DNA of 64,000 nucleotides, taken from UBA4246 sp045113695. Lineage in GTDB: Bacteria > Bacillota > Clostridia > Christensenellales > Aristaeellaceae. Location of the stretch: positions 86,168-150,167 of the forward strand of contig JBGUJG010000102.1 in NCBI GenBank assembly GCA_045113695.1, in the 5' to 3' direction. The position numbers and the translations under genes are program-made. The notes under the pieces were generated by a model. It was not told where the DNA came from. It was given only the letters and a program-made list of their open reading frames with translations, and did no database searches. Every line of letters begins with the position of its first letter. Positions within the stretch are counted from its first letter, which is position 1. Shown one piece after another: positions 19,154 through 28,084 of this stretch.

Positions 19154-20290
19154 TTGGCTACAACAACGAAAAGAGATTATTACGAGGTGCTGGGCGTTCC
19201 GAAGACCGCCAGCGAGGATGACATCAAGAAGGCCTACCGCAAGCTCGCCAAGGAATGTCACCCCGACCTGCACCCCAACGATAAAAACGCCGAGGCGCGC
19301 TTCAAGGAGCTGAACGAGGCCAACGAGGTCCTGTCCGACCCGGAAAAGCGGGCCCGGTACGACCAGTTCGGCATGGACGGCCCGCAGAACCCCTTCGGCG
19401 GGGCCGGCGGGTTCGATTTCTCCGGCTTCGGCGACATGGGCGGCATGGGCAGCATCTTCGACCAGCTCTTCGGCGGCATGGGCGGCATGAACAGCCAGCA
19501 GCGCCGCAACGCCCCCCGGGCCGGCCAGGACCTGCAGTACGAACTCAAGGTGTCCTTTGAAGAAGCCGCCATGGGCTGCGAAAAATCCTTTGAGTTCTAC
19601 CGGGAGGAGACCTGCACCACCTGCGGCGGCTCCGGCGCCAAGCCCGGCACCAAGCCCCAGACCTGCCCGACCTGCAAGGGCACCGGCCAGATCAGGACCC
19701 AGGGCGGCTTCATGCTCGTCACCAGGCCCTGCTCCACCTGCCGCGGCACCGGCCGGATCGTGACCGACAAATGCACGTCCTGCGGCGGCTCGGGCATCAA
19801 GCGCGTCAAGCGGACGGCCCGCGTCAAAGTCCCCGCCGGCATTGCCGACGGCCAGAGCATCGTCCTGCACGGCCAGGGCGGCCCCGGCGCGAACGGCGGC
19901 CCCGCCGGCGACCTGTACGTGATGATCTCCGTCCGTCCCCACAAGCTCTTCCAGCGGGACGGCACCACCCTGCTGCTGGACATGCCGATCTCCTTCACCC
20001 AGGCTGCCCTGGGCGCGGACATCGACGTCCCCACCCTGACGGGCAAGATCAAATACCACATCCCCGAGGGCACCCAGTCCGGCACCGAGTTCCGCATCAA
20101 GGGCCAGGGCCTCCCCCGCGTCGGCAGCGCCTACAAGGGCGACCTGCTGATCCGCGTGAAGGTCGAAGTCCCCAAGCGCCTGTCCGAAAAACAGAAGGAA
20201 ATCCTCCGCCAGTTCGACGCCGAATCCACCGGCAAAGAATATGAGGGAGCGAAGAGCTTTCTGGATAAAGTGAAGAGTTTGTTTAACTGA
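19154..20290 (+). CDS. dnaJ: Chaperone DnaJ (Hsp40)
   Basis: A 378-residue type I J-protein that stimulates DnaK ATP hydrolysis. It has a J domain with HPD near residue 33, a Gly/Phe-rich segment (FGGAGGFDFSGFGDMGGMG), four zinc motifs (CTTCGGSG, CPTCKGTG, CSTCRGTG, CTSCGGSG) and two C-terminal substrate folds. TTG at 19154 is preferred because AGAGGTGA is 6 bases upstream and the protein then starts MATTTKRDYYEVLG; the frame to 19133 has no ribosome site. Confidence 0.95.
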   Translation: MATTTKRDYYEVLGVPKTASEDDIKKAYRKLAKECHPDLHPNDKNAEARFKELNEANEVLSDPEKRARYDQFGMDGPQNPFGGAGGFDFSGFGDMGGMGSIFDQLFGGMGGMNSQQRRNAPRAGQDLQYELKVSFEEAAMGCEKSFEFYREETCTTCGGSGAKPGTKPQTCPTCKGTGQIRTQGGFMLVTRPCSTCRGTGRIVTDKCTSCGGSGIKRVKRTARVKVPAGIADGQSIVLHGQGGPGANGGPAGDLYVMISVRPHKLFQRDGTTLLLDMPISFTQAALGADIDVPTLTGKIKYHIPEGTQSGTEFRIKGQGLPRVGSAYKGDLLIRVKVEVPKRLSEKQKEILRQFDAESTGKEYEGAKSFLDKVKSLFN

Positions 20291-20299
20291 TCTGCAGCA

Positions 20300-20340
20300 G
20301 CCCCTTCGCGTGATGAACAACGCGGAGGGGCCGTTTTTTT
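20300..20340 (+). terminator. Terminator of the heat-shock operon
   Basis: GCCCCTTCGCG (20300-20310) pairs with CGCGGAGGGGC (20321-20331) and a run of seven T follows. Confidence 0.9.
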
Positions 20341-20419
20341 CGGCTTGCTTTGTCCGGCGGGTGCATATTTTCAACAGAAAGCTTATCGTGAAATCGTATT
20401 CTGGGAAAGGGGGTTTATC

Positions 20420-20518
20420 ATGGAACAGATCGCTGCTCTGTCCAATCAGGGAAAATATACCTGTTTTACTGTCGGTTCCACGAGGATCCGCTTCCGCACT
20501 TCCGAAAAGCTGAGTTAA
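20420..20518 (+). CDS. Possible 32-residue protein
   Basis: An ATG frame (MEQIAALSNQGKYTCFTVGS..., ending SEKLS) preceded by AAAGGGGG with 7-base spacing and followed at once by a strong terminator. The balance of residues looks protein-like. I do not recognise the family, and such a short frame could be chance. Confidence 0.4.
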   Translation: MEQIAALSNQGKYTCFTVGSTRIRFRTSEKLS

Positions 20519-20520
20519 AC

Positions 20521-20575
20521 AGATGACTCCCTGCGCCGGTTTCCCTGTGCAGGGAGTCATCTCTATGTTTTATTG
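20521..20575 (+). terminator. Terminator after the small frame
   Basis: A perfect 14-bp stem (AGATGACTCCCTGC with GCAGGGAGTCATCT, loop 20535-20548), followed by a T-rich stretch. Confidence 0.8.
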
Positions 20576-20605
20576 CTTATCTGATTAGATGTTTATACCT
20601 GTACA

Positions 20606-23350
20606 TTATTCCGGAACTTCACCGCATGCATTATAATAATGATAGCCTGTGTTCTCCAAACTTGCGGCAAATTCGTAGTTGTACTCATTGCTCTTCTCAA
20701 TGAAAACCCCAGATTCGCTGATAACATTTCCGGAAAGATCCTCGATCCATCTCGTATCAATATACACCACAGCGCCATGTGGAAATGCATTTGTTCCTAT
20801 ACTTCTGACAGACAATGGAACATCAAAGTAAACAGCGCCTACGTCTGTAAAAGCTTCGCTCTCTATTACCTGCAAGCCGGCAGGCAAATGTAGTGTTTTA
20901 TTATCTTCCATCGCATATGGATTAATCTTGAATACAGCCTCGATCGTTGTGTTCCTGTAAGACATATTGCACATGAAGTTCGAAAAGCTTGAACTCATAT
21001 GGTTATCCGTGCAATTCCACTTGGAGAATCCATAACGGTCGTTCGCTACGGCCTCGATAATAAGACCTGTTTCCGGCGCGATTGTCAGCACGATTGTTCC
21101 GTCACTGACCGTCGCCAGCAATTCGTTATTGGCTGATTTGATCACGCTGACATATCCACCCTGCGTAGCCGTAACGGTCAATGTATAACTGGCTTCCCCC
21201 CTGAACACAGCGCATACCGTCACATCACCGTCCGGCATCGTGAATACTGTGTCGGCTTCATAGGGATCGTCAAAAACGCCGCCGTTATTGCTTTCCCAGT
21301 GATCGAAAACCAGGCCCTCATAGTAGCTTTCATACCCTTCCTCAATGGCGTGAATCACGACACGTTCCCCTTGTTCCGCGTTTTCTCCGATTATGCGATC
21401 CGGCACTAAACCGCCATTCCATGGTGCACGTGTATCAAACATCAATTGATACTTAGACTGTAACAGCCAAACGGCATAAAGTGTTAGATTCTGATCATCA
21501 CTGTAATGATTTCCCGGGAAGTAATCAGCCTGTGAAGCATTTGCATCAGTTGACCACCCTAAAAACCGATAGTTTTCCCTCTCCGGTATTTCTTCGCTGA
21601 TCGAAATATCTTGTTGAAATCGCTTTATTTTTGTCGGCGGTGCACCTGTCCCGCCATTGGCATCATAAGAAATCGTATAAACATCGGTATCGATCATGAA
21701 TTGCTGCGGTGTCCATTCTACGGCTGAAACGCCCCAAATTTCCAGATTGTACGTGCTTTCGCTCATGTCCAGCATATTGTTCCCGTTGGAATGCTCTGGG
21801 CAGAAATAATATCCTCCGAACATCCTGTATATATAGAAACGCTGGTTTGCCAGGTTTTCATAGCCGCCGGAATAAGCGTACACATTCCCGCCTCCGGTTG
21901 TGGATGCAGCCAGCACATCGATACAGGAACCATCATGAGCGTTTTCAATAACATAAGAACCATTGGGCATACGCCGGAAAAACCATGCCTGCGTATCATT
22001 GCCTGAAAACGGTTCCCCTGCAATATTGCTCAATTGATTGGTCAGATAATAACCCGTTTTAATATGCCTTATGCACGCATGGAAATCTGACCCCACATTT
22101 ACGGGGAACTGCTCATTGACTGTTGGAATCATGAAAATATCAAATTCCTGTGGAGACCAGTCTTCTCCCACCCCCCAAAGTTCAAGCTTATATGTGGTTT
22201 CATTCATGTCAAGCATATTTCTGCCTTTGCTGTGAACGGGGCTGAAATAATAGGCACCATACATATAGTAGATATAGAATTCCTGATTTGACAAGCCCTC
22301 ATATCCGCCGGTATATGTATAGACGGTTGCTCCGCCTTCTGTTGATGCGGCAAGAACATCTATGCATCCATTGTTTTTCGCATTCACTATGGCATACGCT
22401 CCGTTTGATTGACGGTAAAATCCCCAAATCTGTTCGGATGAACCTGTGAAATTACGGCCGTATATTGCATTGCTTTCCTGAGTCAAATAAACATTTTTGT
22501 TTTGATGACGAATGTATGCATAAAAATAATCTCCCAGGTTTGTTGGGAAAATCTGTTCACCATTAACATTAAAGGATACTTGCGTTTCAAAAATATACGA
22601 CACGCCATTTGTGTTATAAGAATAACCATCTGATGATGTTGTCAGTCCTGTTTTATTATTGCTGGTGATGCCCAAAGATGGTGAATTTGGATTATTATTA
22701 ATCCAGTTACCATACGAATAGCCTATCTGAAAATGAAGATGCGCTCCAAATGCGTTTCCTGAAGCGCCAACATAACCGATTATATCTCCCTGATTTACTT
22801 TTGCGGTACCTGTTTTTATTTTCTCCAACAAGTCAAGATCTGGATTCAGCCTGCTAAAATGTGCGTAGGAAGATATAGAATCATCTTCCGGATGGTAGAT
22901 AAGTAACCCTATTCCGTAACCATCATTACAACGACTCCAAGAATGAATTATATTGCCTTGTTTGTCTTTTTCTTCAAAGCCATAAATTCCTCCATCGTAT
23001 GTTCTGTAACCAGTTGAAGAATCAGCACTAAAGTTCTCATAAACAACTGGTGCACAAGTTGTTCTCGTACAACTTGCATAGCTATTATAATTCCCGGTAC
23101 AGCCGGTATAAATTCGAATAACAAATCCATCTTTTGTAGCCCGAACCGGTGTATCATATGCAGCATTAATATCAATAGCTGTATGAGTAGCATCATCATT
23201 ACTATAATAACCCCTGGACATTTTTTTATGTTCAGGAATCGGCCATAACCAGCCCTCTTTTGATAATGCTTTTGCTGAAGTGGAACAGAAAAGTCCAAGG
23301 ATTGGAAGAACACACGTGAGAACCATTAAACAAACCCATCTTTTCTTCAT
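20606..23350 (-). CDS. Secreted M23-like peptidase with ricin-type and surface repeats
   Basis: A 914-residue exported protein. After a signal peptide (about 1-28) comes an M23/LytM-type domain (residues 35-210): HTAID supplies the metal His and Asp, and AHLHFQIG the later His pair, so it may cut peptidoglycan cross-links. Two ricin-like repeats follow (about 240-530), each with CIDVLAAST and NQ.FYIY. Then come an InlB-type repeat (ISYDANGGTGAPP, LYAVW), two Big-like beta repeats, and a BspA-like leucine-rich part. No sortase motif is seen. GC is clearly below its neighbours, which suggests acquisition. Likely role is binding and remodelling cell walls or host glycans. Confidence 0.75.
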   Translation of the reverse strand: MKKRWVCLMVLTCVLPILGLFCSTSAKALSKEGWLWPIPEHKKMSRGYYSNDDATHTAIDINAAYDTPVRATKDGFVIRIYTGCTGNYNSYASCTRTTCAPVVYENFSADSSTGYRTYDGGIYGFEEKDKQGNIIHSWSRCNDGYGIGLLIYHPEDDSISSYAHFSRLNPDLDLLEKIKTGTAKVNQGDIIGYVGASGNAFGAHLHFQIGYSYGNWINNNPNSPSLGITSNNKTGLTTSSDGYSYNTNGVSYIFETQVSFNVNGEQIFPTNLGDYFYAYIRHQNKNVYLTQESNAIYGRNFTGSSEQIWGFYRQSNGAYAIVNAKNNGCIDVLAASTEGGATVYTYTGGYEGLSNQEFYIYYMYGAYYFSPVHSKGRNMLDMNETTYKLELWGVGEDWSPQEFDIFMIPTVNEQFPVNVGSDFHACIRHIKTGYYLTNQLSNIAGEPFSGNDTQAWFFRRMPNGSYVIENAHDGSCIDVLAASTTGGGNVYAYSGGYENLANQRFYIYRMFGGYYFCPEHSNGNNMLDMSESTYNLEIWGVSAVEWTPQQFMIDTDVYTISYDANGGTGAPPTKIKRFQQDISISEEIPERENYRFLGWSTDANASQADYFPGNHYSDDQNLTLYAVWLLQSKYQLMFDTRAPWNGGLVPDRIIGENAEQGERVVIHAIEEGYESYYEGLVFDHWESNNGGVFDDPYEADTVFTMPDGDVTVCAVFRGEASYTLTVTATQGGYVSVIKSANNELLATVSDGTIVLTIAPETGLIIEAVANDRYGFSKWNCTDNHMSSSFSNFMCNMSYRNTTIEAVFKINPYAMEDNKTLHLPAGLQVIESEAFTDVGAVYFDVPLSVRSIGTNAFPHGAVVYIDTRWIEDLSGNVISESGVFIEKSNEYNYEFAASLENTGYHYYNACGEVPE

Positions 23351-23478
23351 ACATTACATCTCCCCGTTTAGTGTTCTTGTAATTTTCTGATCTTGTTGAT
23401 CATAATTTATTATAATCAGACGTCTTATTATTGTCCCGCGAGAAAAACCTTCATTTTCTTCGACTTTTTTTGTCGCAA

Positions 23479-23507
23479 TTGTTTTTTCGCGGAAAGGCCT
23501 CTATAAT
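23479..23507 (+). promoter_or_regulatory. Promoter of the STAND NTPase gene
   Basis: TTGTTT (23479-23484) and perfect TATAAT (23502-23507), 17-bp spacer; transcription would start about 25 bp before the GTG start codon. Confidence 0.75.
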
Positions 23508-23539
23508 GAGAATATCCTCTTGAATGTGAGGCGTTTACC

Positions 23540-26221
23540 GTGCAGATCATTCTGACTCCGAAAAACATTTACCGCGTTCTGTCCGGCAGGCTGATGGGAG
23601 AGACCGATTTTTTGCCGCTGGAACAGAAGCGCAGTCTGATCCAGTTTTACCGCTATGTCCTGAACGGCGCCGTCAGCCGGAGAACCCTGCAGCGTCTCTT
23701 TCCGGATGACGGTCCGCGCCCCCGCATCCAGTCCGACCTGATGAACCGGTCCTCTTCGGCTTCTCTTCCCCGTTTCCTGCGGGAAGAGTTCGAAAAGCAG
23801 AGCCCGGTCCCGGCCCTGGCCCGCAATCTTTCCGGTTTGCTGGGCGGCCTGGTCTATCAGGCGGAGTCGCTGTTTCAGACCATCACGGCTTTCGAAGACG
23901 CCTGTTTTCAGCAGGATTTTTTCATCACGCCCCAGATCCGTGAATTTCTGGTTTCTCTCCGCCATACCCCGGGAAAAAATGAATACAACCGTCTGGTCTT
24001 CCTATGCGCCTGCCGGCTGGCCTGGCTGATCCTGTTTTCTTTCTATGGTTCCCAGATGAACGACTCCTTCCTGGCCCGGCAATGCTTTGAAACAGACCCG
24101 GACAAAGCCTGGGAAGAACTGCGCTGCCAGGGCGCTGTCCCATGGAAGGTCCTGTCCGCGGCGGACACCGTCGGCGGCCGACAGCCGCTTCCCCGGGAGC
24201 AATATGTGACCCTTTCCGTCACGCCGGAAACGGCCGCCTACCGCCTGCAGCGGGACCACCGGCTGCTGCTGTCCGGCATGGGCGGCAGCGGGAAGACCGA
24301 GCTGGCCCGGCAGGCGCTGCCCCTGGTGACGGCTTATCAGCGCGCAGCCTTCGTTCAGGTTGAAACCAGCCTGACAGACGGTTTCCGCGCCGCTTTCCCG
24401 GAAATCGACGAAAAAAAAGACGATCAGTTTCTGGCCGCCGTCCGTGCCAGGCTGGAAGAGGCCTCAACGCTCCTGGTCATTGACCAGGCCGCCGGAAACG
24501 CCGATCTGACATGTCTTCTGGACTGGACGTGCGATATCCTCGCCACGGACAGAAGGCCGGAGCTGCCCGGCTTCAGTGTCCTGCGTCTGGAATCCCTGGA
24601 CCGGGACGCCTCCGAACGCCTGCTGCGTTTATCCGCCGGACTGCCGCTGGAGAATCAGTCCGCGCCTTCCGCGGAAACACTCTACCGCTTTACCGGCGGC
24701 CACCCGCTGACGCTGACCATCCTGGGCGCCTTGTGCAGGGCCCACTACTGGTCCGAACAGCAGCTGGCTGACCGGCTGGCCGAACAGGGATTTAACGATC
24801 TTCTGCTTCCCCGTGAGGAACACGAACAAAGCCTTCCGGTTTTTATGAGCCGCCTGATGCGCCTGGCAGACCTGGACAAAACGGACGAGCGCCTGCTGCG
24901 CTACATCGCCATGTTTTCCCTGCGCGCCTGGAAACCGGATGAGCTGAACGGACTGACGACAGCGGAACGTCTGCGGTCGCTGTCCGAAAAAAACCTTCTT
25001 CAGCGCGGGGAACAGGGATATCTGATGCATCCCGTGATCGCGGAGACGATCCGCGCTGTTCCCTACAGCGCGGACGAGTTCCCGGCCCTGTGGAAACGCT
25101 GGGCGGACGAACTGGATTCAGCTGTCAGTCCGGACAAGCAGCCTGTTTTTGAGCTGGCACTGGCCGCCCTGCTCCGGTGCGGACCCCGCATGAACCGGGA
25201 CGCCGTTACCGTTCTCACCAACATTGAACGAACAGCCATGACCCGCGGCGCTTCCCTGCTCAAGCACGATCTCCCCGCTTTGCATCAGCAGTGGCTCGAC
25301 AGCAGCCCGCATACCACTGAAGACGAGATCACACTGCACATCATTCACATGCTGTGGGCCTGCCTGGGCTGCCGGGACGATTACGCCGCCTCCGCCGCGG
25401 CGCTGCTGCAATATCCGAAAGAAGAACTGCTCTGCCACCCCCGTTATGAACTCCTTCTGAACGTGCTGGAAATCGGGGGGTCCCGTATCAGCCGGGACCT
25501 GCTGAACAGACTTTTCGACCTGCTTCAGCCGGATGAAACCAACCCGGATCAGATGGTGATGTATCTGAACTTCCTGGGCGGAAAACAGCGGACACTGGAT
25601 AAACAGCCGGAGCTTGCCCTTGAAACCCTCGCCAAGGCACGGCCATGGATCAAACCAGGCAGCATGAAGGAAGCCGCCAACGATACCCGCACCGCCTACT
25701 GCCTGGCCGACCTGAACCGCTGGCAGGAGACCCTGCCGCTGATGCGCCGGGTGATGGACAACTTCAGGGCCAGGGGCTACGCGGAGGATTCACAGACAAT
25801 GGTTTCCACGCGCAATTCCTATCAGTATTTTCTGGGCAAATGTACGGATCTGCAGCGCGCCCTGAACGAACTGCAAATCTCTATTGAAGCCATGCGGCAG
25901 GAAGGAAAAGAGCAGACGCACGATTTCTTCTGCGCCCTGCAGCACTATGCGGATCTTCTTGCAGAGAGCGGTGACTTTGAACAGGCCGAAACGGTCATCC
26001 GCGAGGCGCTGACCGCGCCTTCCGGCGAGATTTCCCTTCAGACCGGCAGCCTGATCAGCGCCGCGAAAATATACCTCCGGAACGGAAAAACCATCGAAGC
26101 CCTGGGCGCAGCGTCGCTGGCCCTGACGCTTTACGAAAAGCATTACGGACCGGAAAATGAAAACACAAAAAAAGCCCGGGATCTCAGGGCTGAGATTCTC
26201 CGGGTATTGGAAACGGAATAG
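23540..26221 (+). CDS. STAND-type NTPase with TPR-like C-terminus
   Basis: An 893-residue protein with three parts. Residues 1-240 match nothing I recognise. Residues 240-500 are a STAND/NB-ARC-like module: Walker A GMGGSGKTELA at about 246-256, Walker B TLLVIDQA at about 311, and GGHPLTLTILGALC as in the GxP motif. The last 350 residues are alpha-helical repeats, probably TPR (ETLPLMRRVMDNFRARGYAEDS, then ALQHYADLLAESGDFEQAETV). STAND proteins switch on after binding a ligand and serve in signalling or phage defence. No partner effector is next to it and no known effector domain is visible. GTG start with GAGG 9 bases upstream. Confidence 0.7.
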   Translation: MQIILTPKNIYRVLSGRLMGETDFLPLEQKRSLIQFYRYVLNGAVSRRTLQRLFPDDGPRPRIQSDLMNRSSSASLPRFLREEFEKQSPVPALARNLSGLLGGLVYQAESLFQTITAFEDACFQQDFFITPQIREFLVSLRHTPGKNEYNRLVFLCACRLAWLILFSFYGSQMNDSFLARQCFETDPDKAWEELRCQGAVPWKVLSAADTVGGRQPLPREQYVTLSVTPETAAYRLQRDHRLLLSGMGGSGKTELARQALPLVTAYQRAAFVQVETSLTDGFRAAFPEIDEKKDDQFLAAVRARLEEASTLLVIDQAAGNADLTCLLDWTCDILATDRRPELPGFSVLRLESLDRDASERLLRLSAGLPLENQSAPSAETLYRFTGGHPLTLTILGALCRAHYWSEQQLADRLAEQGFNDLLLPREEHEQSLPVFMSRLMRLADLDKTDERLLRYIAMFSLRAWKPDELNGLTTAERLRSLSEKNLLQRGEQGYLMHPVIAETIRAVPYSADEFPALWKRWADELDSAVSPDKQPVFELALAALLRCGPRMNRDAVTVLTNIERTAMTRGASLLKHDLPALHQQWLDSSPHTTEDEITLHIIHMLWACLGCRDDYAASAAALLQYPKEELLCHPRYELLLNVLEIGGSRISRDLLNRLFDLLQPDETNPDQMVMYLNFLGGKQRTLDKQPELALETLAKARPWIKPGSMKEAANDTRTAYCLADLNRWQETLPLMRRVMDNFRARGYAEDSQTMVSTRNSYQYFLGKCTDLQRALNELQISIEAMRQEGKEQTHDFFCALQHYADLLAESGDFEQAETVIREALTAPSGEISLQTGSLISAAKIYLRNGKTIEALGAASLALTLYEKHYGPENENTKKARDLRAEILRVLETE

Positions 26222-26236
26222 GGAAACAGAACAGAT

Positions 26237-26291
26237 AAAGCAAAGAACCCGCATTCACCGTCCGGCAAACACGGGTTCTTTGCTTTTTATT
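26237..26291. terminator. Bidirectional terminator
   Basis: A perfect 15-bp stem (26237-26251 with 26272-26286) flanked by T-rich sequence on the right and A-rich on the left. It sits between the two convergent genes and overlaps the end of the ATPase gene at 26287. Confidence 0.9.
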
Positions 26292-27084
26292 TCTTCAGCA
26301 GCATCCTGTCGTTATCCAGTTCCTTCTTCCGGCTCGCGGAGTACATCCGCATCAGGTCGTCCATGGTGGTTCTGTCCCTTTCCGCCCCGCTGATGTCAAA
26401 GAGGATCTCGCCTTCGTCCATCATCACGGTGCGGGTGCCGGTGGTCAGGGCCTGGGAGATGTTATGGGTGATCATCATCGTGGTCAGGCCGTAGGCCGCC
26501 ACCGTTTTTTTGGTGATGTCCATCACCTGTTCCGCCGTCGCCGGATCCAGGGCGGCGGTGTGCTCGTCCAGCAGCAGCAGCTTCGGGGGGACGATCGTGC
26601 ACATCAGCAGGGTGACCGCCTGGCGCTGGCCGCCGGACAGGAGGCCGACCTTGGTCTTCATCCGGTCCTCCAGGCCCATGCGGAATTCAGAAAGCCTGTC
26701 CCGGAACAGGGAAATTTCCTTCCTGTTCGGGGAAAAGGACAGGGCGCGGGCGGTGGAACGCGAATGGGCCAGGGACAGGTTTTCCTCAATCGTCATATGA
26801 GGGGCAGTGCCCTTCATCGGGTCCTGGAAGACCCGGCCGATGGTCCGGGCCCGGACATGCTCGGGCAGGTACGTGATGTCCTGCCCGTCCAGGAAGATCC
26901 TGCCGCGGTTCAGCAGGAAGGTCCCGCAGACGGCGTTGAAGAGGGTGGATTTCCCCGCCCCGTTGGATCCGATCACGGTGACGAACTCCCCGGCTTCCAG
27001 GCGCAGGTTCAGGGATCTGAGCGCGATGTGCTCGATGGGCGTGCCTTTTTCAAACACCTTGACGGCGTTGCGGATGTCAAGCAT
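26287..27084 (-). CDS. ABC transporter ATPase (TrpZ-like)
   Basis: A 265-residue ATPase that powers the permease encoded just upstream; the genes overlap by 8 bases. Walker A is GSNGAGKST near residue 39, the signature is LSGGQRQAVTLLM and Walker B is LLLLDEHTAALD. Gln and His switch residues (VFQDP, ITHN) are present. With the PF04392-type binding protein and single permease it forms the three-gene type called TrpXYZ in Bacillota. Trp as the substrate is supported only by the nearby T-box. Confidence 0.85.
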   Translation of the reverse strand: MLDIRNAVKVFEKGTPIEHIALRSLNLRLEAGEFVTVIGSNGAGKSTLFNAVCGTFLLNRGRIFLDGQDITYLPEHVRARTIGRVFQDPMKGTAPHMTIEENLSLAHSRSTARALSFSPNRKEISLFRDRLSEFRMGLEDRMKTKVGLLSGGQRQAVTLLMCTIVPPKLLLLDEHTAALDPATAEQVMDITKKTVAAYGLTTMMITHNISQALTTGTRTVMMDEGEILFDISGAERDRTTMDDLMRMYSASRKKELDNDRMLLKK

Positions 27085-27970
27085 CGTCCGTCCCTCCTTT
27101 CCGGAGGCGGGCCGTGCCCAGGTGTTCCTTAAAGGCCGGCAAAGCCAGGGCCAGGGCGACGATCACCGCGGAGACCAGCCGCAGCATGTGGGCCGGCAGG
27201 GGGCTGTAGCGGGTCGCCAGGGCGATGATGTAGCGGTAGATCAGGGAGCCGACCACGGCGGAAACAAAGCCCAGCGTCACGCTCCTTCTGCCGAACACGG
27301 CCTCCCCGATGATCACGGAGGCCAGGCCCACCACCAGGATGCCCGTGCTGGAAGAGATATCCGCGTAGCCCTGGTACTGGGCGATCAGCGCGCCGGACAG
27401 GGCGATCAGCCCGTTCGATACGCAGAAGGCGATGATCTTGCAGGCCCCGGTGTGGATGGAAGAGGCCCGGACCATGTCCTCATTGTCGCCCACGGCGCGG
27501 ATGCACATGCCGATATGGGTCCTGAAGAAGAGGATGGCCAGCGCCAGGCAGAGCAGGGCGAAAAAGACCGGCAGGGCGGTCTTCGCGTCGTTCTTGCTCA
27601 GGAAGGGAACGATCTTGAACACCGTGTCCGCCCGCACCAGCGTCAGGTTGGGCGACCCGCCCAGTACGGACAGGTTGACCGAATACAGCCCGCTCATCGT
27701 GATGATGCCGGAAAGGATCGGGTGGATCTTCCAGCGGGTCTGCAGAAAACCGGTCACCGCCCCGGCCGCCGCCCCGGCCAGCACAGCGGCCGGGAGGGCG
27801 AGGACCGGGTGGCCCAGGGCAGTCACCGCGGCGGAAACGGAGAGCCCGAAGGCAAAGCTGCCCTCCGTGGTCAGGTCCGGCACCGCCAGGATGCGGAAGC
27901 TGATGTAAATGCCCAGCGCCATCACGCCGTACAGCAGCCCCAGCTGGATGGAATCAATCAGCAGTTTCAT
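27077..27970 (-). CDS. ABC transporter permease (TrpY-like)
   Basis: A 297-residue integral membrane protein with eight to nine hydrophobic segments, resembling branched-chain-amino-acid permeases (opening with LLIDSIQLGLLYGVMALGIYI). It forms the channel of the importer with the ATPase and binding protein on either side. GGAG lies about 8 bases before its ATG. A strong hairpin at 28027-28051 separates it from the binding-protein gene and may lower its expression relative to that gene. Confidence 0.85.
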   Translation of the reverse strand: MKLLIDSIQLGLLYGVMALGIYISFRILAVPDLTTEGSFAFGLSVSAAVTALGHPVLALPAAVLAGAAAGAVTGFLQTRWKIHPILSGIITMSGLYSVNLSVLGGSPNLTLVRADTVFKIVPFLSKNDAKTALPVFFALLCLALAILFFRTHIGMCIRAVGDNEDMVRASSIHTGACKIIAFCVSNGLIALSGALIAQYQGYADISSSTGILVVGLASVIIGEAVFGRRSVTLGFVSAVVGSLIYRYIIALATRYSPLPAHMLRLVSAVIVALALALPAFKEHLGTARLRKGGTDDA

Positions 27971-28026
27971 TGGTCAAAGCTCCCGGAGATCAGGTTTGTC
28001 GGCCGCAAAGGCCCTGGCGCCCACCC

Positions 28027-28051
28027 GGAAGGCCGTCTGCGGACGGCCTCC
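28027..28051 (-). terminator. Intra-operon hairpin between binding protein and permease
   Basis: GGCCGTC-TGCG-GACGGCC, extended on both sides, with no T run. It probably protects the upstream mRNA or attenuates, giving more binding protein than permease. Confidence 0.5.
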
Positions 28052-28084
28052 CGGCTGCGCGGACAGCCGCTTTCTCGTACGCTG

